Positions 43,171-51,666 of a DNA stretch of 64,000 nucleotides are shown in pieces. The translations under genes and the position numbers were made by a program. Position 1 is the stretch's first letter. Each line of letters starts with the position of its first letter. The notes below the pieces were generated by a model. That model made no database searches. It was given only the letters and a program-made list of their open reading frames with translations, and had not been told where the DNA came from. The stretch comes from DASXRA01 sp036506155 (GTDB lineage: Bacteria > Actinomycetota > Actinomycetes > Mycobacteriales > Jatrophihabitantaceae). The stretch spans positions 62,001 through 126,000 of the forward strand of contig DASXSF010000037.1 of the NCBI GenBank assembly GCA_036506155.1. The letters run 5' to 3'.

Positions 43171-44058
43171 GTGGCTGCCGCGATCGCGATCCAGCACCTG
43201 GTGAAGACGTTCGGCCGGACGCGGGCCCTTGACGGCCTGGACCTGACCGTCGAGACCGGCGAGGTGCACGGGTTTCTCGGCCCGAACGGAGCGGGCAAAT
43301 CCACGACAATCCGGGTGCTACTCGGCTTGCTGCGCGCCGACGCCGGTGTCACGCGGCTGCTCGGCGGCGACCCGTGGCGCGACGTAGCGACACTGCATCG
43401 CCGGCTGGCTTACGTACCCGGCGACGTTACGTTGTGGCCGAATCTGTCCGGTGGCGAGGTGATCGATCTGCTCGGGCGGCTGCGCGGCGGGCTGAACGAG
43501 CAGCGGCGCGCCGACCTGCTCGAGCGTTTCGACCTCGATCCCACGAAGAAAGGGCGCACCTACTCGAAGGGCAACCGGCAGAAGCTGGCGCTGGTGGCTG
43601 CGCTCGCCTCCGACGTCGAGTTGCTCATCCTGGACGAGCCAACGTCCGGCCTCGACCCGATTGTCGGAGAAGCGTTCCGTGACTGCATCATCGAGGAACG
43701 GGCAAGCGGGCGCACCGTGCTTCTTTCCAGCCACATCCTGTCTGAGGTGGAGGCTCTGTGCGACCGGGTCAGCATCATCCGCGCCGGGCGGACCGTCGAC
43801 TCCGGAACACTGGCCGATCTGCGGCACCTGACCCGCACGTCAATCGACGCCGAGCTGGCCGCGCCGCCGAACGGCCTGGCGGCGCTTCCCGGCGTCCACG
43901 GGCTCGACGTCGAGGGCACACGCGTGCGCTGCCAGGTCGACACCGCGCAGCTGGGCGGCGTGCTGGCCGAACTGACCCGGATCGGGGTGCGGTCGCTGGT
44001 GAGCCAGCCGCCGACCCTGGAGGAGCTGTTCCTGCGTCACTACCAGGCTGTGCCATGA
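43171..44058 (+). CDS. ABC exporter ATP-binding protein
   Basis: A 295-residue ATPase of the drug/polyketide-exporter type. Walker A GPNGAGKST is at about 37-45, the signature YSKGNRQKLAL, Walker B LLILDEPTSGLDP, and the switch His in LLSSHILSEVE. The C-terminal 80 residues form the DUF4162-like extension of this subfamily, ending in LEELFLRHY. The permease ATG lies in its stop (ATGA). The substrate is unknown. Confidence 0.94.
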   Translation: MAAAIAIQHLVKTFGRTRALDGLDLTVETGEVHGFLGPNGAGKSTTIRVLLGLLRADAGVTRLLGGDPWRDVATLHRRLAYVPGDVTLWPNLSGGEVIDLLGRLRGGLNEQRRADLLERFDLDPTKKGRTYSKGNRQKLALVAALASDVELLILDEPTSGLDPIVGEAFRDCIIEERASGRTVLLSSHILSEVEALCDRVSIIRAGRTVDSGTLADLRHLTRTSIDAELAAPPNGLAALPGVHGLDVEGTRVRCQVDTAQLGGVLAELTRIGVRSLVSQPPTLEELFLRHYQAVP

Positions 44059-45641
44059 GAGAGGCGCTGCTCGGCGCCGGAGAACTCGTCAAGCTGGCGC
44101 TGCGCCGCGACCGGATCATGATTCCGGCCTGGGTCTACGCGCTCACCGCGACCGCGGCCTCAACGGCGTACAGCTTCGCCCACCTGTACGACACCCCCCA
44201 GTCGCGCTTGGAGTTCGCCGCCGGTGTCGCGAGCAATGCCTCGACGCTCGCCATGTACGGCCCGGTTCATGATCCGAGTACGGTCGGCGGCCTGACGGCA
44301 TGGCGGCTAGTCGCGATCGGGGCCACCCTCGTCGGCGTGATGAGCGTGCTCGTCGTGATGCGGCACACCCGGGCCGATGAGGAGGCCGGACGTCTCGAGC
44401 TGATCAGCGCTGGCGTCGTCGGCCGGCAAGCCGCCCTGGCGGCGGGCGTAATCGTAGCGGCGATCGCCAGCGTGGCTGTAGGTCTCGGCGCTGCGGTCGG
44501 GTTGATCGCGGTCGGCATGCCGGCGGCCGGCTCGATTGCCTTCGGCCTCGCCTGGTGCACAACCGGGCTGTTCTTCGCGGCTGTGGGCGCGGTCGCGGCA
44601 CAGCTATCTGAGAGCGCCCGCACTGCGAACGGCATCGGCATCGGCGTGGTGGCCGTGGCGTACCTGATCCGCGCCGCCGCAGACGTCGGACCGTCATGGC
44701 TGTCGTGGGCGTCTCCGATCGACTGGGCGCAACAACTGCGTCCATTCGCCGGCGAGCGGTGGTGGGTCCTCGCCGTCGCGATCGCCGCGTCAGCGCTGAT
44801 CGTTTGGGGCGGATTCGTCCTGGCCGCGCGGCGTGACCTCGGAGCGGGTCTGCTGCCGCCTCGGCCGGGTCCCGCGCGAGGCGATCTGCGCGGCCCGGTG
44901 GCGCTGGCCTGGCGGCTGCATCGGGGCACGCTGCTCGCGTGGACGGTCGGATTCGCCGTCTACGGGGTGGCGATCGGTGGCCTCGCCGACGGCGTCACCG
45001 CGATCGTCGGCACCAGCGACAGCACCCGGAGGATCCTCACGGAGATGGGTGGCGAGAAGGGCCTCGTCGATGCGTTCCTGGCCGCGGCGATGGGAATCCT
45101 CGGCCTTGTGGTCGCGGGGTACGCGGTCCAGGCGGTGCTGCGGCTGCGCGTCGAGGCGACGGCGCTGCGGGCCGAACCCGTGCTGGCCACGCGCATCGGG
45201 CGCATCCGCTGGGCGTGGAGCCACGTCCTGTTCGCTGTAGCCGGCAGCATCGCGATCCTTACCGCGGCAGGCCTCGGCGCTGGGCTCGCGCACGGCCTGC
45301 GCTCGCATGACGTCGCCCGGCAACTGCCGCGAGTACTCGGTGCGGCACTCGTCCAGGTGCCGGCCACATGGGTGCTGGCCGGCGTGACACTCGCGCTGTT
45401 CGGACTGGCGCCTCGGTTCACGGCGGTCGCCTGGGGGGTGCTCGGCGCGTGGCTACTGCTCGGGCAGCTCGGTCCGGTGCTGAAACTCGCGCAATGGGCG
45501 ATGGACCTGTCACCGTTCACGCACGTGCCGAAGCTGCCGGGATCGGCGCTGTCCCCGGCACCGCTGGTCGGGTTGACCGTCGTCGCCGCCCTTGCAGCGG
45601 CCGCCGGTCTGGGCGGATTCCGGCACCGCGACATCGGCTGA
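44055..45641 (+). CDS. ABC exporter permease
   Basis: A 528-residue integral membrane protein with about 12 hydrophobic segments in two halves. The first (MIPAWVYALTATAASTAYSF to about 260) and second (LLAWTVGFAVYGVAIGGLAD onwards) halves both start with a similar segment, suggesting internal duplication. It matches the family once labelled putative exporter of polyketide antibiotics. The open frame to 43758 is antiparallel noise; ATG 44055 in the ATPase stop is the start. Together with the ATPase it would form a dimeric exporter. Confidence 0.9.
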   Translation: MREALLGAGELVKLALRRDRIMIPAWVYALTATAASTAYSFAHLYDTPQSRLEFAAGVASNASTLAMYGPVHDPSTVGGLTAWRLVAIGATLVGVMSVLVVMRHTRADEEAGRLELISAGVVGRQAALAAGVIVAAIASVAVGLGAAVGLIAVGMPAAGSIAFGLAWCTTGLFFAAVGAVAAQLSESARTANGIGIGVVAVAYLIRAAADVGPSWLSWASPIDWAQQLRPFAGERWWVLAVAIAASALIVWGGFVLAARRDLGAGLLPPRPGPARGDLRGPVALAWRLHRGTLLAWTVGFAVYGVAIGGLADGVTAIVGTSDSTRRILTEMGGEKGLVDAFLAAAMGILGLVVAGYAVQAVLRLRVEATALRAEPVLATRIGRIRWAWSHVLFAVAGSIAILTAAGLGAGLAHGLRSHDVARQLPRVLGAALVQVPATWVLAGVTLALFGLAPRFTAVAWGVLGAWLLLGQLGPVLKLAQWAMDLSPFTHVPKLPGSALSPAPLVGLTVVAALAAAAGLGGFRHRDIG

Positions 45642-45744
45642 CCCGTACCACGATCGCGGTATCGCCGCCTGCACCGTTACGCGGATGCCGTGCGGCGCCG
45701 GTGTGTCCTACCGTGCCAGGAGGGACGGAGGCACGTAGGGCACT

Positions 45745-46896
45745 GTGAGACGGACTCGGTGGGCGCATTCCGACGCGCTACTCGCCGCCGGCGTGGCTGT
45801 GGTGACCGTGGCCGGCACCGCTCTCGCCGCGCGGCACCAACATGCCCACCGCGATCTTGACGTCGGCGGGTTCCTGCTGCTGTTCGCAGCCGCTGCCTGC
45901 CTGCTGGGCCGGCAGCGGTGGCCGGAGGCGGTGCTTGCGGGCACCTTCGTGGCGACGTTCGGCTACCTGTGGCTGGGCTACCCCGGCGGTCCGCTGTGGC
46001 TGCCGCTGATCGTCGCGTTCGGCTCCGCGCTCATGCTCGGACGGCGCGTCGCCGCGTACGTTGCTCTTCTCGCGGGCTTCGTTGCCGCGACCTGGCTGGA
46101 CAGCGCCGTGCGCGGCAAACCTGGCCCCGGCATTGCCACCGTGCTGGGCCTTGCCGCGTGGCTGCTGGTGCTTGCGGCGGTGAGCGAGCTGATCCGCTAT
46201 CGCGGCGAGCTACGCCGGGCGGCGCGGCGGCAGGAGGCCGAAGCGCGGCGTACCGAGCTCGAGTCGGCGCGCCGCCGGGCAAGCGAGGAGCGGCTCGACA
46301 TCGCCCGAGAGCTGCACGACGTTCTCGCGCACAGCATCTCGATGATCAACGTCCAGGCCGGCGTCGCCCTCGAGCTGATCGACACACGCCCGCAGCAGGC
46401 CCGCGAATCGCTGGCGACGATCAAGCAGGCCAGCAAAGATGCGCTTGTCGAGGTGCAGGCAGTACTCGGCGCGCTGCGCCAGTCCGGCGAACACGCGGCC
46501 ACCGCGCCGGCGCCGAGCCTCGCGGACCTCGACCGGTTGGTCTCCGGGGCGCGCGCCGCGGGCCTCGACGTGCGGCTGCGCCTGTCCGGCGACGCGCGGC
46601 CGCTGCCCGCCGGCACCGATCTCGCGGCGTTCCGGATCCTCCAGGAGTCGCTGACAAACGTGGTGCGGCACGCGGACGCGACCACCGTGCACGTCAGCGT
46701 GAGCTACGGCCCGCGTGAGCTGACCCTCGAGGTGATGGACGACGGCTCGGGCCGTGGCGCGGCGCGCGACGGCGGGTCCGGCATTGCCGGCATGCGGGAG
46801 CGCGCGGCGGCCCTCGGCGGCGAGCTGTCGACCGGCCGCGGGTTCGCCGGAGGATTCCGGGTGCGTGCCCGGCTGCCCCTGGACGGTGCCTCCTGA
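45745..46896 (+). CDS. NarL-type sensor histidine kinase
   Basis: A 383-residue membrane kinase. About five hydrophobic segments occupy residues 10-150. A short coiled coil (LRRAARRQEAEARRTELESARRR) follows, then the HisKA_3 dimerisation domain with the phosphorylated His191 in ARELHDVLAHS, and a HATPase domain (ESLTNVVRHADAT, DDGSGRG, GIAGMRERAAALGG). The signal is unknown. The start is GTG 45745. Its stop overlaps the regulator's start by CTGA, so the pair is coupled. Confidence 0.93.
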   Translation: MRRTRWAHSDALLAAGVAVVTVAGTALAARHQHAHRDLDVGGFLLLFAAAACLLGRQRWPEAVLAGTFVATFGYLWLGYPGGPLWLPLIVAFGSALMLGRRVAAYVALLAGFVAATWLDSAVRGKPGPGIATVLGLAAWLLVLAAVSELIRYRGELRRAARRQEAEARRTELESARRRASEERLDIARELHDVLAHSISMINVQAGVALELIDTRPQQARESLATIKQASKDALVEVQAVLGALRQSGEHAATAPAPSLADLDRLVSGARAAGLDVRLRLSGDARPLPAGTDLAAFRILQESLTNVVRHADATTVHVSVSYGPRELTLEVMDDGSGRGAARDGGSGIAGMRERAAALGGELSTGRGFAGGFRVRARLPLDGAS

Positions 46897-47555
46897 TCCG
46901 GCTGGTACTCGCCGACGACCAGGCGCTGGTGCGCGCCGGATTCGCCGCCCTGCTCGACGCACAGGACGATATGCAGGTCGAGGGCGAGGCAGCCGACGGC
47001 GCTGAAGCAGTGCGCCTCGTCCGGGAGCAGTTGCCGGATGTCGTGCTCATGGATATCCGCATGCCCGGCACCGACGGCCTCGCCGCCACGCGTGCCATCG
47101 CGTCCGACCCGGCCCTTGCCGGGGTCCGCGTCATCGTGCTCACCACGTTCGAGCTGGACGAGTACGTCTTCGAAGCGTTGCGCGCGGGGGCAACGGGTTT
47201 CCTCGTCAAGCACACCGAACCCGCCGAGCTGATCCGGGCGGTCCGCACGGTGGCCGCCGGCGACGCGTTGCTGTCGCCGAGCGTCACCCGACGGCTGATC
47301 GCCGAGTTCGCCGACCGGGCAAAGGAGCCCCCCACGCCGGCGCGCCTGGATGCGCTGACCGACCGGGAACGTGAAATCGTGGCCGTGGTAGCACAGGGGC
47401 TGTCCAACGACGAGATCGCAGCCAAGCTGTATTTGAGCCCCGCGACCGTCAAGACGCACGTCAACCGGGCGATGTCCAAGCTGGCGGTGCGCGACCGGGC
47501 CCAGCTCGTGGTACTCGCCTACGAAGCGGGGTTGGCCCGCCCCGGGTGGAGTTGA
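46893..47555 (+). CDS. NarL/LuxR-type response regulator (CTG start)
   Basis: A 220-residue regulator. The receiver domain has Asp8-Asp9, phosphoacceptor Asp54 (VLMDIRMPGTDG) and Lys in FLVKH. A C-terminal LuxR helix-turn-helix (LTDREREIVAVVAQGLSNDEIAAKL) follows. The first ATG/GTG in frame (GTG 46929) would delete strand beta-1 and the acidic pair, so the real start must be upstream. The only candidate is CTG 46893, overlapping the kinase stop as CTGA and giving the standard MIRLVLADDQ. It probably controls the MacB-like exporter 30 bases downstream. Confidence 0.88.
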   Translation: MIRLVLADDQALVRAGFAALLDAQDDMQVEGEAADGAEAVRLVREQLPDVVLMDIRMPGTDGLAATRAIASDPALAGVRVIVLTTFELDEYVFEALRAGATGFLVKHTEPAELIRAVRTVAAGDALLSPSVTRRLIAEFADRAKEPPTPARLDALTDREREIVAVVAQGLSNDEIAAKLYLSPATVKTHVNRAMSKLAVRDRAQLVVLAYEAGLARPGWS

Positions 47556-47585
47556 TACTGCGGTTGCGGTAGCGCAGGAGACCGC

Positions 47586-48371
47586 GTGCGGCGGACGACG
47601 ATGCGGCGGCTGATGGCGACGATCGTCTGCATGACGACGACTATGACGCGTGCCGCCGCTCGTGCCGTGCACGCGACCAAGAGTTACGGACAGGGTGAGA
47701 CGGCGGTGCTCGCTCTCGACGACGTAAGCGTGGATCTGCCCGAGGGGCGGTTCACCACGATCATGGGACCGTCCGGATCAGGTAAGTCAACGCTGCTGCA
47801 CTGCCTGGCCGGCCTGGACGCGCTGACGTTCGGGCAGGTGTTCCTCGGCGGCGTCGACCTCGGCGAGTTGACGGACCGGCAGCTGACCCTGTTGCGACGC
47901 ACGCAGATCGGATTCGTCTTCCAGTCCTTCAACCTGGTGCCGACGCTGTCCGCGCTGGAGAACATCCAGCTGCCGCTGACCCTGGCCGGAGCCAAGCCGG
48001 ATCGGAGCTGGCTCACGGCCGTCGTCGACACAGTGGGCCTCGCCGACAGGCTGCACCACCGGCCCTCCGAACTGTCCGGGGGGCAGCAGCAGCGCGTCGC
48101 CGTGGCCCGCGCGTTGGTGGCCAAGCCGGCGATCATCTTCGCCGACGAGCCGACCGGCAACCTCGACTCGCGAAGCGGCGCCGACGTGCTCGGATTCCTT
48201 CAGCAAGCATGCCGCGAGCTAGGCCAGACGATCGTGATGGTCACCCACGACCCGGTGGCGGCGAGTTTCGCCGACACCGCGGTCTTCCTCGCCGACGGCC
48301 ACATCGTGGACGCCGTCGAGCGGCCCACGCCGGAGCTCGTCCTCGACCACATTAAGCGGTTGGGGGCGTGA
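47586..48371 (+). CDS. MacB/LolD-type ABC transporter ATP-binding protein
   Basis: An ATPase of the FtsX-type transporter class. Walker A GPSGSGKST, Q-loop FVFQSFNLVPTLSALENI, signature LSGGQQQRVAVARAL, Walker B IIFADEPTGNLDS. GTG 47586 has AGGAG 5 bases upstream and gives 261 residues with a Met/Thr/Arg-rich N terminus; ATG 47631 or 47643 are in-frame alternatives nearer the family start. The stop overlaps the permease start. The two-component genes directly upstream suggest response-regulated expression. Confidence 0.92.
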   Translation: MRRTTMRRLMATIVCMTTTMTRAAARAVHATKSYGQGETAVLALDDVSVDLPEGRFTTIMGPSGSGKSTLLHCLAGLDALTFGQVFLGGVDLGELTDRQLTLLRRTQIGFVFQSFNLVPTLSALENIQLPLTLAGAKPDRSWLTAVVDTVGLADRLHHRPSELSGGQQQRVAVARALVAKPAIIFADEPTGNLDSRSGADVLGFLQQACRELGQTIVMVTHDPVAASFADTAVFLADGHIVDAVERPTPELVLDHIKRLGA

Positions 48372-50923
48372 TGCTAAGGGTCGGCTTCTCCGAGGTGTGG
48401 TCGCACAAGCGCCGCCTCGCCGGCAGCATGATCGCCGTTGTGCTCGGGGTGGCGTTCCTCGCCGGAACGCTTCTCCTCGGCGACACGCTCAAGGCGAACT
48501 TCGACAAGCTGTTCACAACGGCGAACGGCAGCACCGACGTGATCCTGCGCGGCTCGACGCAGATCGGCTCAGACATCAACCAGAGCCGCTCCGGCGTAGA
48601 CGCCGCGCTGCTCGGCCTGGCCAGGTCGACGCCGGGGGTGGCCGATGCCGAGCCGTACGTCCAAGGCTTCGGGCAACTCGTCGGCAGCAACGGCAAGCGC
48701 ATCGGCGGCAACGGGCCGCCCACGACCGCCGCGAACTGGGTCGGCGTTCCCTCGCTCAATCCATACCGGATCGTCGCAGGGCATGCGCCGCAGGCGGACA
48801 ACGAGGTGGTGATCAACCGGGGCGCGGCCAAGACGGCGAAGCTGCACCTTGGCGACACCACCACGCTGCTGACGCCCCGGCCGATACGGGTCACCATCGT
48901 CGGCATCTCGACGTTCGGGACGGCCGATGGCTTCGGGCCGTCCACGTTCACCGCGATGACGCTGCACGCGGCGACGACCTACCTCACTGACGATCCGAAC
49001 AAGGTCACCCAGATCCTGATCAAGGCAGCGCCAGGGGTCGCGTCGCAGCAGCTGATCGGCGAACTGCAGCCGCGCCTGCCGGGTGGGGTGCAGGCCATCA
49101 CGGGCACCGATCTCGCCAACGAGAACATCAGCGACATCAACAGCGGGTTCCTCGGCTTCCTGCGCAACGCGCTGACCGGATTCGCCGTGATCGCGCTGCT
49201 GGTCGCGGTGTTCAGCATCTACAACACGTTCTCCATCCTGGGAGCACAGCGCTCACGCAGCTCCGCTTTGCTCCGGGCGATCGGGGCCACCCGCCGGCAG
49301 GTCGTGACGGTGGGCCTGAGCGAGGCGCTCGCAGTCGGCGTGGTCGGCTCGCTGGCCGGGTGGGCCGCCGGCATCGGCATCGCAGCCGGCCTCAAGGGTG
49401 TGTTCGGCGGGTTCGGGTTCGCGCTGCCGGCCGGCGGGCTGGTATTCCGGGCGAGCAGTGCTGCGATTGCCATGCTCGCCGGCATCGCCGCCACGCTCGT
49501 CGCCGGCATCCTGCCGGCGCTGCGCTCTTCGCGAGTGCCGCCGGTCGCAGCGCTGCGCGACCAGGCGGCCGAGCCGCGCAGTGTTTCCGGGCGCCGGGCG
49601 GCACTCGGCGGGGTGACGACGGCAGGCGGCGTGACCACGCTGGTGCTCGCCGCCGCGCGGCCCGGGCCGGTGGCTCTTGCGGTGGCGGGCGCTGTGCTCG
49701 CCCTGGTCGGCATGGTGGTGTTGGGACCGGTGGTTGCCCGCCCTGCGGCGGTCACGCTCGGCGCGCCCATCGCGCGGATGCGCGGCATCACCGGAACGCT
49801 CGCGCGGGAAAACGCGATGCGCAACCCGCGGCGCACGGCGGCCACCGCCTCGGCGTTGCTGATCGGGGTAGCCGTTGTGGCAATGTTCACCGTGGTGGCT
49901 GCGTCGCTCAAGGCATCGGCCGCACACGGCGTGGACCGGGCGCTGACCGCCGACATCGTGGTCGACACGCCTGGCTTCGGCGGCGGCGTGAGTTCACAGC
50001 GCGGCCGCCTCGACCCGACAATCGGCGCGCGACTGTCCACTGTGGACGGCGTTCAGGCGGCCACCGGTCTCAGCGGGGGCGACGCCTTGATCGACGGCAA
50101 GGCGCACGCCGTTACCGTGGCTGACCCGGCTCGGGTGGGCGATGTCCTCGATCTCGGCGTCACGTCCGGTGCGCTGAGCGCCATGACGAGCGCGTCGCTC
50201 GCGGTGTCGGCCGATGCCGCCAAGAGCAACCATTGGCACGTCGGGTCGACAGCGCCGATCACGTACCCGGACGGCGCCCACGGCACGGTCACCGTCGCGG
50301 CGATATACAGCCATCCTGACATCACCGGCGACTACCTGCTGACCGCAGCGGGATGGGCACCGCACACCGACCAGGCCGTCGTGTCCAAGGTCCTGGTCAA
50401 GTTGCGGCCCGGCACAGACGTCGCAGCTGCCAAGGACGACATCGCCGCGGCGACCAGCGGCTACGGCGCGCCCCGGGTCCAGGACCGGTCCGAGTACCGG
50501 GCCAGTGCCACGGCCGGCGTCAGCACGTTCCTCGGGCTGATCTACGTGATGCTCGCCCTGGCGATCGTGATCGCGCTGATGGGCATCAGCAATACCCTGT
50601 CGCTGTCCATCCACGAGCGCACCAGGGAACTCGGCCTGCTGCGCGCCGTTGGCCAGACCCGCGGGCAGGCCCGTGCGATGGTGCGGTGGGAGTCGGTGCT
50701 GGTCGCGGTGTTCGGGACGGTCGGCGGCATCGGGCTGGGCGCGCTGCTTGGCTGGTCGCTCGTGAAGGCCGCCGGCAGCACGACGCTCTCGGTGTTCACA
50801 GCACCGCCCGCGCAGCTTGCCGCGTTTGTCGTGGTCGGCGCGGTGGCGGGCACGCTGGCGGGCATAAGGCCCGCCCGGCGCGCCGCGCGACTGTCCGTGC
50901 TGCGGGCGATCAGCGCGGAGTGA
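48371..50923 (+). CDS. FtsX-family ABC transporter permease
   Basis: An 850-residue permease with two FtsX domains. An N-terminal helix (about 20-45) is followed by a large extracytoplasmic domain. Helices near 275-400 include ILGAQRSRSSALLRAIGATRRQV. A second half with another external domain ends in helices around 725-840 (HERTRELGLLRAVGQTRGQAR). Both halves carry the FtsX coupling-helix motif (LLRAIG, LLRAVG). ATG 48371 is favoured over GTG 48368 by the GGGGG ribosome site 4 bases ahead. The substrate is unknown. It converges on a methyltransferase gene with 6 bases between. Confidence 0.92.
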   Translation: MLRVGFSEVWSHKRRLAGSMIAVVLGVAFLAGTLLLGDTLKANFDKLFTTANGSTDVILRGSTQIGSDINQSRSGVDAALLGLARSTPGVADAEPYVQGFGQLVGSNGKRIGGNGPPTTAANWVGVPSLNPYRIVAGHAPQADNEVVINRGAAKTAKLHLGDTTTLLTPRPIRVTIVGISTFGTADGFGPSTFTAMTLHAATTYLTDDPNKVTQILIKAAPGVASQQLIGELQPRLPGGVQAITGTDLANENISDINSGFLGFLRNALTGFAVIALLVAVFSIYNTFSILGAQRSRSSALLRAIGATRRQVVTVGLSEALAVGVVGSLAGWAAGIGIAAGLKGVFGGFGFALPAGGLVFRASSAAIAMLAGIAATLVAGILPALRSSRVPPVAALRDQAAEPRSVSGRRAALGGVTTAGGVTTLVLAAARPGPVALAVAGAVLALVGMVVLGPVVARPAAVTLGAPIARMRGITGTLARENAMRNPRRTAATASALLIGVAVVAMFTVVAASLKASAAHGVDRALTADIVVDTPGFGGGVSSQRGRLDPTIGARLSTVDGVQAATGLSGGDALIDGKAHAVTVADPARVGDVLDLGVTSGALSAMTSASLAVSADAAKSNHWHVGSTAPITYPDGAHGTVTVAAIYSHPDITGDYLLTAAGWAPHTDQAVVSKVLVKLRPGTDVAAAKDDIAAATSGYGAPRVQDRSEYRASATAGVSTFLGLIYVMLALAIVIALMGISNTLSLSIHERTRELGLLRAVGQTRGQARAMVRWESVLVAVFGTVGGIGLGALLGWSLVKAAGSTTLSVFTAPPAQLAAFVVVGAVAGTLAGIRPARRAARLSVLRAISAE

Positions 50924-50929
50924 GCGGTG

Positions 50930-51625
50930 TCAGTACGGGTCGGGCGTGGCGCGATGGCCGAATATGCGGGCGGCGCGCAGCGCCACCTTGATCGCGAGGT
51001 TACGCAGCCACCACGGCAACTCGGCGAGCATCCTGGCCCGGTCCCGCGCCGCCGGCGGCGCCACCTCGAACCTGGCGAGCGAGCCGGTGCGGCGTTGGTA
51101 GCGCAGCCGGCGTCCGGCTAGCACGTGCCGCAGCAGCGCGAGGGTGACCCCAACCGACGAGAACGCGTCGTGCACCAGCACGGTGCCGCCTGGCGGCACA
51201 TGGGCGACCCAGCGCAGGTCGTCGGCGACTGTCCAGTAGTCGTGCTTGCCGTCGATATAGAGCATGTCGATGCGTTCTGTCCATTGTGGACGGATCGCAG
51301 TGCTCCGCTCTGCGATCAGCTGGACCGCGTCGCGCAGCCCGGCGGCGTCGAGGTTCGCCTCGAACTGTGTCCGGGTGGCCGTGCCGCCGAACATCGGTCC
51401 CTCGACGAACGGGTCGATCGCGACGACCCGCGCGCCCGCCTGGCAGGCCGCCGCGCCGAGCACCAGGGTCGAGCGGCCTTGGTGGCTGCCTATTTCGACG
51501 ATCGTCCCGCCGGGCGGCACCTCACGCGCCACCTGCCACAACGCGCACGCCTGGTCGCGATGCAGCCATCCGCCGATGGCCCCGGCGCGCGCCCACATAT
51601 CGGCGAAGCGAGTATCGATGCGCAC
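50930..51625 (-). CDS. Class I SAM-dependent methyltransferase
   Basis: A 231-residue methyltransferase. The SAM-binding loop is IVEIGSHQGRSTLVLG near residues 42-57, followed by VVAIDPF (acidic after beta-2) and DMLYIDGKHDY/VLVHDAF. This fits the Methyltransf_24 group found in surface-polysaccharide and secondary-metabolite clusters. The target is unknown. The gene begins the envelope-glycan side of the window and diverges from the lipoprotein hydrolase, 41 bases apart. Confidence 0.85.
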   Translation of the reverse strand: MRIDTRFADMWARAGAIGGWLHRDQACALWQVAREVPPGGTIVEIGSHQGRSTLVLGAAACQAGARVVAIDPFVEGPMFGGTATRTQFEANLDAAGLRDAVQLIAERSTAIRPQWTERIDMLYIDGKHDYWTVADDLRWVAHVPPGGTVLVHDAFSSVGVTLALLRHVLAGRRLRYQRRTGSLARFEVAPPAARDRARMLAELPWWLRNLAIKVALRAARIFGHRATPDPY

Positions 51626-51666
51626 AGGTTATCGCCCCTCTGCTTTCCGTACGGCAGGATGCACGC

